From positions 992,001 through 1,056,000 of the forward strand of contig CAVRXB010000005.1 in the NCBI GenBank assembly GCA_963724975.1: a stretch of DNA of 64,000 bases. The letters are read 5' to 3'. The DNA comes from CAIWHR01 sp963724975. GTDB lineage: Bacteria; Pseudomonadota; Gammaproteobacteria; Burkholderiales; Casimicrobiaceae. The notes below the pieces were generated by a model. The model saw only the letters and a list, made by a program, of their open reading frames with translations, ran no database searches and had not been told where the DNA came from. Position numbers and translations under genes: made by a program. Below, one piece after another: positions 17,268 through 26,207 of the stretch (within the stretch, counting starts at the first letter, position 1; each line of letters begins with the position of its first letter).

Positions 17268-18151
17268 ACTTCAGCGACATCGGCATCGACACGGCCTCGC
17301 TGGCCGGATCGCTCGAGTCGCGCCTCGCGGCCGCACGCGAAGCGGGGTTCGCGCAGGTGATGATCTCGGCGACCGACATCGCCGGTCACGCAGGAGGTGC
17401 TGCAACCGGCGTTCAGGTCGTACGCGACAGCGGCCTGGCCGTGACCGGCCTCGAGGCGTTGCGCGATTTCGAGGGACTCGCCGGTCAACTCCATGCGTAC
17501 AAACTCGATGTCGCCAAGTCGATGCTCGACATATGTGCCGCGATCGGCGCGCGCGTGCTCCTCGTCGAGGCGTCGACCTCCACGCACGCCGACGCCGGCG
17601 TCGACACGATCGTACGAGATTTGAAAAAGCTGTCGATTCTCGCCGTGCCGCTTGGCATTCGGATCGCGTTCAAGGCGCTTTCATGGAGCCGCACTGTTAA
17701 GGACTTCGTCGCGGCCGGCGACATCGTGCTGCGCGCCAACTGCCCTAATCTCGGGGTTGCGATCGATGCGTTCGACGTGATCGCGGCCGGCGTTTCGCTG
17801 GACGAGGTCGAAGGCATCGACCCCGAGCAGATCTTCCTGGTGCAGCTCTCCGATTACATGTGGCAGGAGATTCGGACGACCGAAGAGCAGGTGACGACGG
17901 CGCGGCATTTTCGCGTCTTTCCCGGCGAAGGCGCGCACAGCGAAGCGCTCGCGAATCTTGTCACCCGCCTCGACACGATCGGGTACTACGGCGACTACAG
18001 TTTCGACGTCTACAACGACGACTACCTGCAGATGCCACCTGGGGTTGTCGCCGAGCGCGCGCGGCGCGCGGCTGAATGGCTCGGCGAGACGGTGCTGCGC
18101 CGTGCACTCCCGGTCCCGAACATGGAGCGCCTGCGCCCTTTGCAGCGATAG
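17264..18151 (+). CDS. 3-dehydroshikimate dehydratase-like TIM-barrel protein with altered metal site
   Basis: Sugar-phosphate-isomerase-fold protein, 295 aa, resembling the catalytic half of QuiC1/AsbF-type 3-dehydroshikimate dehydratases (E-A-L-x-W, L-D-S-F, L-Q-L-x-D and FPG-x-G blocks). In that family the metal is held by Glu, Asp, Gln/His and Glu. Here the first Glu is Lys (FKALSW, K137) and the last is Asp (SFDVYND, D248). Asp168 and Gln194 remain; the His after the Asp block is also Asp (D171). It may have lost activity or changed chemistry. Its ATG overlaps the HPPD-like stop, so a QuiC1-like fusion appears here as two genes in reverse order. Confidence 0.75.
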   Translation: MNFSDIGIDTASLAGSLESRLAAAREAGFAQVMISATDIAGHAGGAATGVQVVRDSGLAVTGLEALRDFEGLAGQLHAYKLDVAKSMLDICAAIGARVLLVEASTSTHADAGVDTIVRDLKKLSILAVPLGIRIAFKALSWSRTVKDFVAAGDIVLRANCPNLGVAIDAFDVIAAGVSLDEVEGIDPEQIFLVQLSDYMWQEIRTTEEQVTTARHFRVFPGEGAHSEALANLVTRLDTIGYYGDYSFDVYNDDYLQMPPGVVAERARRAAEWLGETVLRRALPVPNMERLRPLQR

Positions 18152-18156
18152 ATCGG

Positions 18157-19164
18157 ATGCCCATGGAATTTCGCCGTCTTGGTGACAGCGGTCTCGAAGT
18201 ATCGATGTTGTGCCTCGGCACGATGACGTTCGGCGATCGAACCGATGCCGCCGAGGCGCAGCGCATCGTCGACGCCGCATTCGATGCCGGAGTCAACTTC
18301 ATCGACACTGCCGATGCCTATTCGAAGGGCGTTTCCGAGCGCATCGTCGGCGCAGCGATCAAGGCGAAACGCCGGCACTGGATCCTCGCGACCAAGGTCG
18401 GCAACCCAATGACGACGAAGCCGCACGATGGCGGATTATCGCGGCGCTGGGTCCAGCAGGCGTGCGATGACAGCCTGGCGCGCCTCGGCACCGATTGCAT
18501 CGATATCTACTACCTGCACAAGGATGATCCGGACACCCCTGTCGCAGAGACTGTCGGCGCGATCGGCGACTTGATCCACAACGGCAAGGTGCGCTACTTC
18601 GGCGTTTCGAATTATCGCGGCTGGCGAATTGCCGAAGTGGTCGCCGAATGCGAGGCGCAGGGCGTGCCGATGCCGGTCGTCTGTCAGCCCTATTACAACC
18701 TGCTGAACCGTATGCCCGAAGTCGAGATCCTTCCTGCCTGCGACTACTACGGGCTGGGGGTCGCGCCGTACTCGCCTATTGCGCGCGGCGTGCTCACTGG
18801 CAAGTATCGGGGCGGCAACCAGCCACCGGACTCGCGCGCGGGCGTCAAGGATCAGCGTCTGATGGAAACCGAGTTCCGCGCGGAATCATTGGCGATCGCG
18901 GAAAAACTCGAAGCGCACGCAAAAAAAACCGGCCGCACCGCGACAGCGTTCGCGCTCGCATGGCTGTGGGCGAACCGGATCATTTCCTCGGTAATCGCGG
19001 GACCGCGCACGCTCGCCCAGTGGCGGGAGTACGTCGATGCGATTGGGGCGCCGTGGCACGCCGAAGACGAAGCGCTCGTCGATTCGCTCGTGCGGCCAGG
19101 CCACCCGTCAACACCCGGCTACAGCGATCCACAGTATCCGTTCTTCGGCAGACGGTTGGAATGA
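18157..19164 (+). CDS. Aldo/keto reductase
   Basis: NADPH-dependent carbonyl reductase of about 335 aa, with the (alpha/beta)8 fold and the full AKR tetrad: D50 and Y55 (DTADAY), K80 (ATKVGNP) and H121 (YYLHKDDP). The C-terminal cofactor region has SSVIAGPRT. Two in-frame ATGs, 18157 and 18163, are equally possible. It begins 6 nt after the dehydratase-like gene and is the last gene of the IclR-linked plus-strand set. It probably reduces a keto or aldehyde intermediate. Confidence 0.9.
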   Translation: MPMEFRRLGDSGLEVSMLCLGTMTFGDRTDAAEAQRIVDAAFDAGVNFIDTADAYSKGVSERIVGAAIKAKRRHWILATKVGNPMTTKPHDGGLSRRWVQQACDDSLARLGTDCIDIYYLHKDDPDTPVAETVGAIGDLIHNGKVRYFGVSNYRGWRIAEVVAECEAQGVPMPVVCQPYYNLLNRMPEVEILPACDYYGLGVAPYSPIARGVLTGKYRGGNQPPDSRAGVKDQRLMETEFRAESLAIAEKLEAHAKKTGRTATAFALAWLWANRIISSVIAGPRTLAQWREYVDAIGAPWHAEDEALVDSLVRPGHPSTPGYSDPQYPFFGRRLE

Positions 19165-19224
19165 CAGGCGCCTCAGTGCCATCTGCGCGGCGGCGTGGCC
19201 GAAGGCAGCGCCGAGCCGCGGGTC

Positions 19225-19842
19225 CTAAGGGATTTTTTCCCCCGCGTTCACCGCGAACGGCAGGCGATTCTCCTGCGGCGACAGCGGGCACGACCACCGT
19301 TCGTCGTATGCGCACGATGGGTTGTACGCAAAATTGAAGTCGAGCACGATCGACGAATCGCCGACGCCAAGATCCGCGCCCTTGATCGTGTCGTAGAGGT
19401 AGCGGCCGCCCCCGTACGTCGCACTGCCGCTGGTGGCGTCGATAAAAGGCAGCCACACGCCACCGCCGTAACCTTCGAGCCAGTAAAGCGCGAGCGACGC
19501 TTCGACCCCTTCGCGCACGAATCGGGCGTCGGCGATGCGCGCACAACGAAGTATTCCGTCCGTTGCGAGGTCGATCGTGAACTCGTGCCGTGCGGGATCG
19601 GGCACGACGACGCCTACAAAGCGCCATGCGGGGTCGTACCCGTACCAACGCGTGCCGGTCCAGTCGCTGCGACGCTCGGCGGGAATCGGACTGTCGGGAT
19701 GCTCGCGAAAGAGCCCGTCACGCGCGGCGCGAAAGACACTTGCCGCGTTCGCCGGGTCGGTGGCCATGCGGAGGAACGCGTAATGCTCGGCGACGGTCCG
19801 CCGCCAATGAGCAAGACGCAGCGGATCCGCCGGGACGCCCAC
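19225..19842 (-). CDS. DUF1684 family protein
   Basis: Protein of 205 aa with the DUF1684 signature late in the chain: GGGRYLYDTIKG, then DFNFAYNPSCAYDERWSCPL and ENRLPFAVNAGEK. No signal peptide or membrane segment is seen. The start appears to be GTG (19840-19842), 6 nt after the 5'-nucleotidase stop, so the two genes are likely cotranscribed. Family function is not established. Confidence 0.82.
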   Translation of the reverse strand: MGVPADPLRLAHWRRTVAEHYAFLRMATDPANAASVFRAARDGLFREHPDSPIPAERRSDWTGTRWYGYDPAWRFVGVVVPDPARHEFTIDLATDGILRCARIADARFVREGVEASLALYWLEGYGGGVWLPFIDATSGSATYGGGRYLYDTIKGADLGVGDSSIVLDFNFAYNPSCAYDERWSCPLSPQENRLPFAVNAGEKIP

Positions 19843-19848
19843 GCGCGG

Positions 19849-20748
19849 TTATTCTGCGTTGACGACGCCGTGCGGCACATGTCCCGCGGCGACGTGCTTC
19901 GCCGCTGAGTCTACGTGCGTGCGCTGGTCGTCGAAGAAGATGTCGGCGCGGAACGCGCGCAAGAACTCGCCCTTGTCGAGGCCACCGAGGAACAGCGCCT
20001 CGTCGATCCTGATGTTCCACGCCCGCAACGTACGGATGACTCGCTCGTGGGCCGGGGCACTGCGGGCAGTGACGAGGGCTGTGCGGATCGGGCTCTTGTC
20101 CTCGGGGAAGTCGGCCTGAATAAGGTGCAATCCCGCGAGAAATGCCTTGAATGGGCCGCCCGACAGCGGCAGCAGCGCGGCTTCCGATTCACTGCGTGCG
20201 AACGCGGCGAGTCCTTCTGCCTGATACACGCGCTCGGCCTCGTCGGAGAACAGAACGGCGTCACCGTCGAATGCGATCCGCAGTTCGTCGGCCTCGTTGC
20301 CGCCCGTGGCGCTCGGGACGATGGTCGCGGCCGCATGGCCGTCATCGAGCGCACGCCGGACGTCGCCTGTATCGGCCGACAAGAACAGGTGCGCGCCGAA
20401 CGCCGGCACGTAGCGTGACGTCGGCTCGCCTTTCGTGAACGCGGCGCGCGTGATGTCGAGCCCGTAATGTTTGATCGAATTGAAAACCCGCAAGCCGGTG
20501 TCGGCCGAATTGCGCGATAGCAGAATGACTTCGACGTACTGCTTGTCGGGTCGATTCAGGCGCAGCAGCTTTTTCACCAGTACGAACGCGGGGCCGGGAG
20601 CCAGGATTTCGTCTTCGTGCGCGACCTGGTAGTGGTGATACGCGTCCACTCCCGCTTCGGTGTAGATGCGGTGCGATTCGCTCAGGTCGAACAACGCCCG
20701 CGACGAGATCGCGACGACGAGCTTGCCGGCAAGCGTCGGACGGGGCAT
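19849..20748 (-). CDS. 5'-nucleotidase (cytosolic NT5C1/PF06189-like)
   Basis: Cytoplasmic phosphatase-like protein of 299 aa. Segments typical of the family are LVVAISSRALFDL near the N-terminus, VILLSRNSADTGLRVF, RIAFDGDAVLFSDE (the Asp-rich HAD-like block) and EALFLGGLDKGEFLRAF with IFFDDQ near the C-terminus. It is expected to dephosphorylate nucleoside 5'-monophosphates. It is first of a two-gene unit with the DUF1684 gene. Confidence 0.88.
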   Translation of the reverse strand: MPRPTLAGKLVVAISSRALFDLSESHRIYTEAGVDAYHHYQVAHEDEILAPGPAFVLVKKLLRLNRPDKQYVEVILLSRNSADTGLRVFNSIKHYGLDITRAAFTKGEPTSRYVPAFGAHLFLSADTGDVRRALDDGHAAATIVPSATGGNEADELRIAFDGDAVLFSDEAERVYQAEGLAAFARSESEAALLPLSGGPFKAFLAGLHLIQADFPEDKSPIRTALVTARSAPAHERVIRTLRAWNIRIDEALFLGGLDKGEFLRAFRADIFFDDQRTHVDSAAKHVAAGHVPHGVVNAE

Positions 20749-20809
20749 CTCGCAAGTATAGCGCCCGGCCGCAGGCCGGCGGCGGCTCGGCCTCCAGACG
20801 CGCCGATCG

Positions 20810-22081
20810 TTACGCCGCTCGTCTCAGCCCGTCGCCGAGTTCCGCGAACACTGCACGCACTTCCTCGACCGCCCAGTCGAGCGCCTCGCGGTCGATGACG
20901 AGCGGCGGCGCGAAGCGCACCACCGTTCCATGCGTGTCCTTAGACAGGATCCCTCGCGCAAGCAAACGATCGACGACATCACGCGCGTTGATCCGCTCGC
21001 TGTCGACTTCGAGGCCGACGAACAGTCCCTTGCCGCGAACGTCCTTGACGAGCGGGCTCTTGATCGTCGACAGACGTGCGAGCAGATGAGCGCCCATCTC
21101 GGCGGAACGCTCGATCATATTTTCCTCGAAGAGCACGTCGAGCGCGACAAGTCCCACCGCCGCCGCCAGCGGGTTGCCGCCGAATGTGCTGCCGTGATCG
21201 CCCGGCGTGAAGACTTGCATCAGATTTTCGGTACCGACCATCGCCGACACAGGCAAGAGTCCGCCGCCCAGCGCCTTGCCGAGGATGACGCCATCCGGCT
21301 TCACGTTGTCGTGCTCGCAAGCGAGGAATTTTCCGGTACGGCCCATGCCAGTCTGGATTTCGTCACAGATGAGAAGCACGTTGCGCTCGCGGCAAATGCG
21401 CGCGCACTCGGCGAGATAACCCGCGGGCGGAACGATGATGCCGCCCTCGCCTTGCACCGGCTCGACCAGGAACGCCGTTGTGTGGGGGCCGATCGCGCGC
21501 GCGAGCGCGTCGGCGTCACCGAATGGAATCTGCTTGAATCCGCCGGGGTACGGACCGAAACCCTCCCGATACTGCGGCTCCGACGAGAATCCGACGATCG
21601 TGATCGAACGTCCGTGGAAGTTCCCTTTGCAGACGATCACCTCGGCGCGATCTGCCGGGATCCCTTTGACCTTGTAACCCCATTTGCGTACTGCCTTCAG
21701 CGCAGTCTCGACCGATTCGGCGCCACCACTTGCGGGCAGCGCGCGATCGAGGCCTGTCAATTGCGTCAGCCGTTCGAGGAAGCGGGGCAGAAGCTCGTTA
21801 TGGAAGGCGCGTGATGTCACCGCAAGACGTTGCGCCTGCTCGACCAGCGCGCGAACGATGCGCGGATGCGCGTGGCCATGGCTCACCGCCGAATACGCGC
21901 TCATCATGTCGAGATAGCGGCGGCCATGCTCGTCCCACAGCCAGCAGCCGTCGCCATGAGCGATCACAACCGGCAATGGATCGTAATTGCGCGCGCCATG
22001 GCGCCGCTCGCGTGCGATGGCAGGTGAAACGGCGGACAGATCAATGGCCGGCGCAGAGCCGGCAACGAATCGGGTATCCAT
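20810..22081 (-). CDS. rocD: Ornithine aminotransferase
   Basis: PLP-dependent class III aminotransferase, 423 aa, converting ornithine and 2-oxoglutarate to glutamate semialdehyde and glutamate. The PLP Lys is in ILGKALGGG (K269), with the PLP-pyridine Asp in LICDEIQTGMGRTG (D240). NFHGRSITIVGFSS and HGSTFGGNPLA are the usual ornithine transaminase blocks. The PLP-phosphate loop reads PASGGAES where many members have MNTGAEA. It is monocistronic, with about 210 bp of gene-free sequence upstream (22082-22291). Confidence 0.9.
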   Translation of the reverse strand: MDTRFVAGSAPAIDLSAVSPAIARERRHGARNYDPLPVVIAHGDGCWLWDEHGRRYLDMMSAYSAVSHGHAHPRIVRALVEQAQRLAVTSRAFHNELLPRFLERLTQLTGLDRALPASGGAESVETALKAVRKWGYKVKGIPADRAEVIVCKGNFHGRSITIVGFSSEPQYREGFGPYPGGFKQIPFGDADALARAIGPHTTAFLVEPVQGEGGIIVPPAGYLAECARICRERNVLLICDEIQTGMGRTGKFLACEHDNVKPDGVILGKALGGGLLPVSAMVGTENLMQVFTPGDHGSTFGGNPLAAAVGLVALDVLFEENMIERSAEMGAHLLARLSTIKSPLVKDVRGKGLFVGLEVDSERINARDVVDRLLARGILSKDTHGTVVRFAPPLVIDREALDWAVEEVRAVFAELGDGLRRAA

Positions 22082-22291
22082 TCCGATGCTCCTCGTGAGA
22101 GTCGGTCCTTCCTACAGACAACATGTACGGTGGCGAGTTTGCGCCGAGCTTATGGCCCGGGTGCGTGGCCTGCCGTAATAAGGTATGAGGTAGCAACAGA
22201 GAAGCAACAACTGAGCCACATCATTACCTAAATTTTACGCGAAATGGCGACACAACGCGAGTTGCAGCGCAGCAATCCCCGGTGCTCGTCG

Positions 22292-22891
22292 TTATGGAAA
22301 AGGGCAGCCGGCGAAGCGCAGCACGGCCCCGACTTCCTCGTCGAAATCGGTCCAGCCGTGATCGCCGCCGCCTTTCACGTATTGCCATGCACCCGCGTAG
22401 AGCGCGACGGCCTCGTTCCAAGGAAGCATGTCGTCGCCAGTTCGAACGAGCAGAAAATAGCGGTCGGGCCGCGTGATTCGCGAGACGCCAAGCGCGCGTA
22501 ATTCGGCAAGATACGCCGTCGTCACCTCGAACGTTTCGCCGGTGTACAAATTCTGCTGGGTGCCGCGATAGGCACCAAGATCATCCCAGGGCCTGATTGC
22601 GGGGTTGATCAAAACGGCGCGGGTAGCGAAACGTTGCGCGAGGTGGGTCGCATAGAATCCGCCAAGTGAGCTGCCAACGAGCGTCAGCTCCGTTTCGGCT
22701 TGCGAGCCTAATTCGCGCTCGATCCACTCGGCGACGCCGCCAATCGCGGTCGCCGGGTCAGGCGGCAGCAACGGCACGTGGAGCCGCGGGCGTCGCGATG
22801 CGGGTATCCCTTCGATGGCGCGCGTGAAGCATTGCGCCTTCACGCTTTGCGGCGACGAGCGAAATCCGTGCAGGTAGACAACACAAGTCAC
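22292..22891 (-). CDS. YqiA/YcfP family alpha/beta hydrolase (esterase)
   Basis: Small alpha/beta hydrolase of 199 aa. Its triad is visible as Ser in GSSLGGFYA (S75), Asp in TGDDMLPW and His in GGGDHGW (H178). The oxyanion motif is YLHGFRSSP. The start is GTG (22889-22891), overlapping the upstream TPR-glycosyltransferase stop as GTGA. E. coli YqiA is a carboxyl esterase of unknown physiological substrate. Confidence 0.87.
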   Translation of the reverse strand: MTCVVYLHGFRSSPQSVKAQCFTRAIEGIPASRRPRLHVPLLPPDPATAIGGVAEWIERELGSQAETELTLVGSSLGGFYATHLAQRFATRAVLINPAIRPWDDLGAYRGTQQNLYTGETFEVTTAYLAELRALGVSRITRPDRYFLLVRTGDDMLPWNEAVALYAGAWQYVKGGGDHGWTDFDEEVGAVLRFAGCPFP

Positions 22892-24774
22892 CGCGCCCCG
22901 CCGTCACTTTGCGTGAACGCGCGCTCGAGTGCGTCTTCGAAGTTCCTCGTGTACGCCTCCATCGCCGACGCCGCATCGCGCGGCACGGCGGCGCGAATCC
23001 GCTTCGCGAGTGCGCCGCGGCGATTGGAATCTTGCGCAAGCGCGACGGCAATACTCACATATTCATCTTCCGTGCGAGCGATCGTATCGGTGATGCCCAG
23101 ATGGGTCAGGACGCTGGTCGCCACACGCTCGGCGTGCCGTCGACCGCACAGCGTCACGAACGGCACACCTTCTGCCAGCGCGGCCGCCGCCGAATCGCCG
23201 CCTGCATACGGGAACGCGTCGAGAGCGATGTCGACGACCCGATATCGGGCGCGATCGATTTGTTCCGTCTGGGTCGCTGCCACGAAGCGCAGCCGCTTTT
23301 CATCGATGCCAAAGCTGGCGGCGCGACGGACGTAGTACTCGCGCTCCCAGTCGACGTAGGGCGAGAACAGCAGCACAGCGCCGGCGAGCTGCTCGAGGAT
23401 GCGGCTAAACGTGCGCAGGCAGCGTGCGCTGAGCTTGGCAAGGCTCGCGAAGACGGCAAACACGATCGTTGCGTCGCCGGGACGGGGCAGCGCGGGAACC
23501 GGGGAAGTTGCTTCGATGATGCGCCGGATGGGGATCACCGCCCCGCGCATCGGCAGCGGACGCTCGATCTGCCAACGACCGGCATCGGGCTCGTCCGCGA
23601 CGGCATCCGTGATCTTGAAATCCGCCTGCCGGAGTCCGATGACGCCATGCAGGCCGAGATGTTCGATGATGACAGGTGCGGGCTTGTGCACGAGGATGCC
23701 GGGGCGCGCACTGCCGGAATGCGACATCAGGTCGACGAGAATGTCGAGCCGGTCCTCGGCAATGCGTTGCGCGGCCGCGCGGTCGTCGCTGTCGGCCAGG
23801 CGGACGAAGCCCGCCGTGTTGTCGCGAAACGCGTCGGTGATCGCGTCTTCGTGGCTCGCCGCCCCGATCGAATAGGCATAGGGCAGGAAGCGCTGGCGGT
23901 CGTGCCGCGATATGACTTCGAGCATGATCCAGCCCATCACGTGATTGCGGAAGTCCGCGGACAGGTAACCAACACGAAGCGGTCCATCGCGTCGCGCCGG
24001 TCCTTCGCGTTCGGCCGCAAGATCCGGACGGCCGCCGCGCTGCGTCTGCATGAGATCATCGTACGCGCGATAGATCCGCAGGATGTCTTCCGGCGCGACG
24101 TCGTAATATTGGATGCCGGCGATCACACTGCTCAAGACTTGGGTGTCGGCCGCCGTGTAGGGCCAATCGAGCGCGAGCCGCAGATACTTCTGCTCGAACG
24201 CCTCCCCGGGCACCCTCCGCGCCGCCGCCAAACCGACACCGACGACCTTCGCCGAAAGCGTCGCGTGCGGTTCGAACCGCAGAAAATCTTCGAGCGCCTC
24301 CTGCTCGCGCCCACAGCCGATGAGCGCGTTGCGCAACAGCAGCCAGATGCCTTCGTCAGCAGGACTGAGCTCGCGCGCACGCCGCAGCGGCGGTAGCGCT
24401 TCGGCCGTTCGCGCGAGCCGCATGAGGGTGACGCCCAGATTGGCGTGCGCGGCGGCGAGCTCCGGCGCGAGCGACGCAGCGACACGGAAGCAGTGCTCGG
24501 CATCCGCGTGGCGCCTCGCGTCGCTGTAGAGCTGGCCCAGGGCGAGCGGCGGCGTGCTCCAGCGCGGACGCAACACGCCGGCCCGCAGAAATGCCTGCTC
24601 TGCCGGTCCGCGCGCTCCGGATTTGTACAGCGCAACCGCGCGGTTGTAGTGAAGCTCCGGTTGTGCAGGATCGTCGCGCAGCATCGCGTCGTAGATCGCG
24701 ACGGCTTCTGCATACCGCCCGAGCGTTGCGAGCTCTTCCGCTTTTTCAATGCGCTCGCGTTTCGATTCAATCAT
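22888..24774 (-). CDS. TPR-repeat O-GlcNAc transferase-like (GT41) protein, copy 1
   Basis: Protein of 628 aa. Residues about 1-160 form TPR repeats (AEELATLGRYAEAVAIYDAM; LHYNRAVALYKSG; AHANLGVTLMRLARTAEALP). The C-terminal half is like the GT41 catalytic region: LRVGYLSADFRNHVMGW, LDILVDLMSHSGSARPGI, EHLGLHGVIGL and VFASLAKLS, where the Lys of the nucleotide-sugar pocket is expected. It probably glycosylates protein or cell-envelope targets in the cytoplasm; target unknown. The start ATG at 24774 lies just beyond the mpl stop. A paralogue lies on the other side of mpl. Confidence 0.85.
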   Translation of the reverse strand: MIESKRERIEKAEELATLGRYAEAVAIYDAMLRDDPAQPELHYNRAVALYKSGARGPAEQAFLRAGVLRPRWSTPPLALGQLYSDARRHADAEHCFRVAASLAPELAAAHANLGVTLMRLARTAEALPPLRRARELSPADEGIWLLLRNALIGCGREQEALEDFLRFEPHATLSAKVVGVGLAAARRVPGEAFEQKYLRLALDWPYTAADTQVLSSVIAGIQYYDVAPEDILRIYRAYDDLMQTQRGGRPDLAAEREGPARRDGPLRVGYLSADFRNHVMGWIMLEVISRHDRQRFLPYAYSIGAASHEDAITDAFRDNTAGFVRLADSDDRAAAQRIAEDRLDILVDLMSHSGSARPGILVHKPAPVIIEHLGLHGVIGLRQADFKITDAVADEPDAGRWQIERPLPMRGAVIPIRRIIEATSPVPALPRPGDATIVFAVFASLAKLSARCLRTFSRILEQLAGAVLLFSPYVDWEREYYVRRAASFGIDEKRLRFVAATQTEQIDRARYRVVDIALDAFPYAGGDSAAAALAEGVPFVTLCGRRHAERVATSVLTHLGITDTIARTEDEYVSIAVALAQDSNRRGALAKRIRAAVPRDAASAMEAYTRNFEDALERAFTQSDGGAR

Positions 24775-24809
24775 GCCGCTCGCGCCGCCGCCGGATGCGC
24801 CGCGGTGAC

Positions 24810-26198
24810 TCAGTCCTTCTCCGCGAGTCGCTGCAGCAGCTTTTCGTGGACGCCGCCGAACGCGCCATTGCTCATAGCCAGGATAAGGTCGCCGGGACGC
24901 GCCTCGGTGGCAACCGCCTCGACCAGGGCGTCTATGTCGTCGTACACCGTTGCCTTGGCGCCAAGCGGCGCGAGCGAATCCTCGACGTCCCAACCAAGCT
25001 GCGACGCGTAGCAGAAGACCCGGTCGGCACCGGCCAGGCTCGCGGGAAGCGCGCGCCGCATCGTGCCAAGCTTCATCGTGCGCGATCGCGGCTCCAGCAC
25101 CGCCAGGATGCGCGCATCGCGCGCGCCGCGGCGCAAGCCGTCTATCGTGGTCGCGAACGCGGTTGGATGATGTGCGAAGTCGTCATACACGGCGATACCC
25201 CGCACCGTGCCGCGCACTTCCAATCGTCGCTTGACGCCGCGGAATTCGGCGAAGGCGGCAAGGCCCACATCGACCGGGACACCGGCATGGCGCGCGGCGG
25301 CGAGTGCTGCCAACGCATTCAAGCGACTGTGGCGGCCGTATTGCATCGAGTCGGCCGGCCAGCGCACGATTCCCTGCGGTGCGCTGCCGTGCGTGATCTT
25401 CCCGTCGGGCGCGACGCGCCACGCAGGCGTCGCCACGCCTTCGGGCGGCGCGAGCTCGGCGCCGGAGAAATATTCGACCTCGGACCAGCAGCCGCGCGCC
25501 AGAACGCGCGCGAGGCTGTCGTCTTCGGCATTGACGATGAGCCTTCCCGTGCGCGGGACCGTGCGCACGAAATGATGGAACTGCGTTTCAATTGCCGTCA
25601 GGTCCGGAAAAATATCGGCGTGATCGTATTCGAGGTTGTTGAGGATCGCCGTGCGCGGGCCGTAGTGGACGAACTTCGAGCGCTTGTCGAAAAATGCCGT
25701 GTCGTATTCGTCGGCCTCGATGACGAAGAACGCGCTTTCTGCGAGCCTCGCCGACACGCCGAAGTTCATCGGGACGCCACCGATCAGGAATCCCGGATTG
25801 AGCCCGGTGCGCTCGAGGATCCATGCGAGCATCGATGCCGTCGTCGTCTTGCCATGCGTTCCCGCGACAGCGAGTACCCATTTGTCGCGCAGGATGTTCT
25901 CGCGCAGCCATTGCGGGCCGGAGATGTAGGTGCGCCCGGAATCGAGCAGCGCCTCGGCGAGCGGGTTGCCGCGCGTCACCACGTTGCCGATCACGAAGAC
26001 GTCGGCATCCTTGGCCACGGTGTCGAGCTGGATCGGATCGAACCCGTCGGTCAGGCCGATGCCGAGCGCGGCGAGCTGAATGCTCATCGGCGGATAGACG
26101 TGCGCATCGCAACCGGTGACCGTGTGGCCGGCGGCTTTGGCGATAGCGGCAAGCCCGCCCATGAAGGTCCCGCAAATGCCGACGATATGAAGATGCAT
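24810..26198 (-). CDS. mpl: UDP-N-acetylmuramate:L-Ala-gamma-D-Glu-meso-DAP ligase
   Basis: Murein-recycling ligase of 462 aa. It attaches the recovered tripeptide to UDP-MurNAc in the cytoplasm. The N-terminal nucleotide motif is GICGTFMGGLA (8-18) and the ATP P-loop is GTHGKTTT (113-120). Also visible are IEADEYDTAF, NLEYDHADIF and the C-terminal DDFAHHPTA block shared with MurC. The start ATG is at 26198. It sits between two GT41-like genes, with 10-36 nt spacing, suggesting one envelope-related operon. Confidence 0.95.
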   Translation of the reverse strand: MHLHIVGICGTFMGGLAAIAKAAGHTVTGCDAHVYPPMSIQLAALGIGLTDGFDPIQLDTVAKDADVFVIGNVVTRGNPLAEALLDSGRTYISGPQWLRENILRDKWVLAVAGTHGKTTTASMLAWILERTGLNPGFLIGGVPMNFGVSARLAESAFFVIEADEYDTAFFDKRSKFVHYGPRTAILNNLEYDHADIFPDLTAIETQFHHFVRTVPRTGRLIVNAEDDSLARVLARGCWSEVEYFSGAELAPPEGVATPAWRVAPDGKITHGSAPQGIVRWPADSMQYGRHSRLNALAALAAARHAGVPVDVGLAAFAEFRGVKRRLEVRGTVRGIAVYDDFAHHPTAFATTIDGLRRGARDARILAVLEPRSRTMKLGTMRRALPASLAGADRVFCYASQLGWDVEDSLAPLGAKATVYDDIDALVEAVATEARPGDLILAMSNGAFGGVHEKLLQRLAEKD

Positions 26199-26207
26199 GG
26201 GAGCGAT

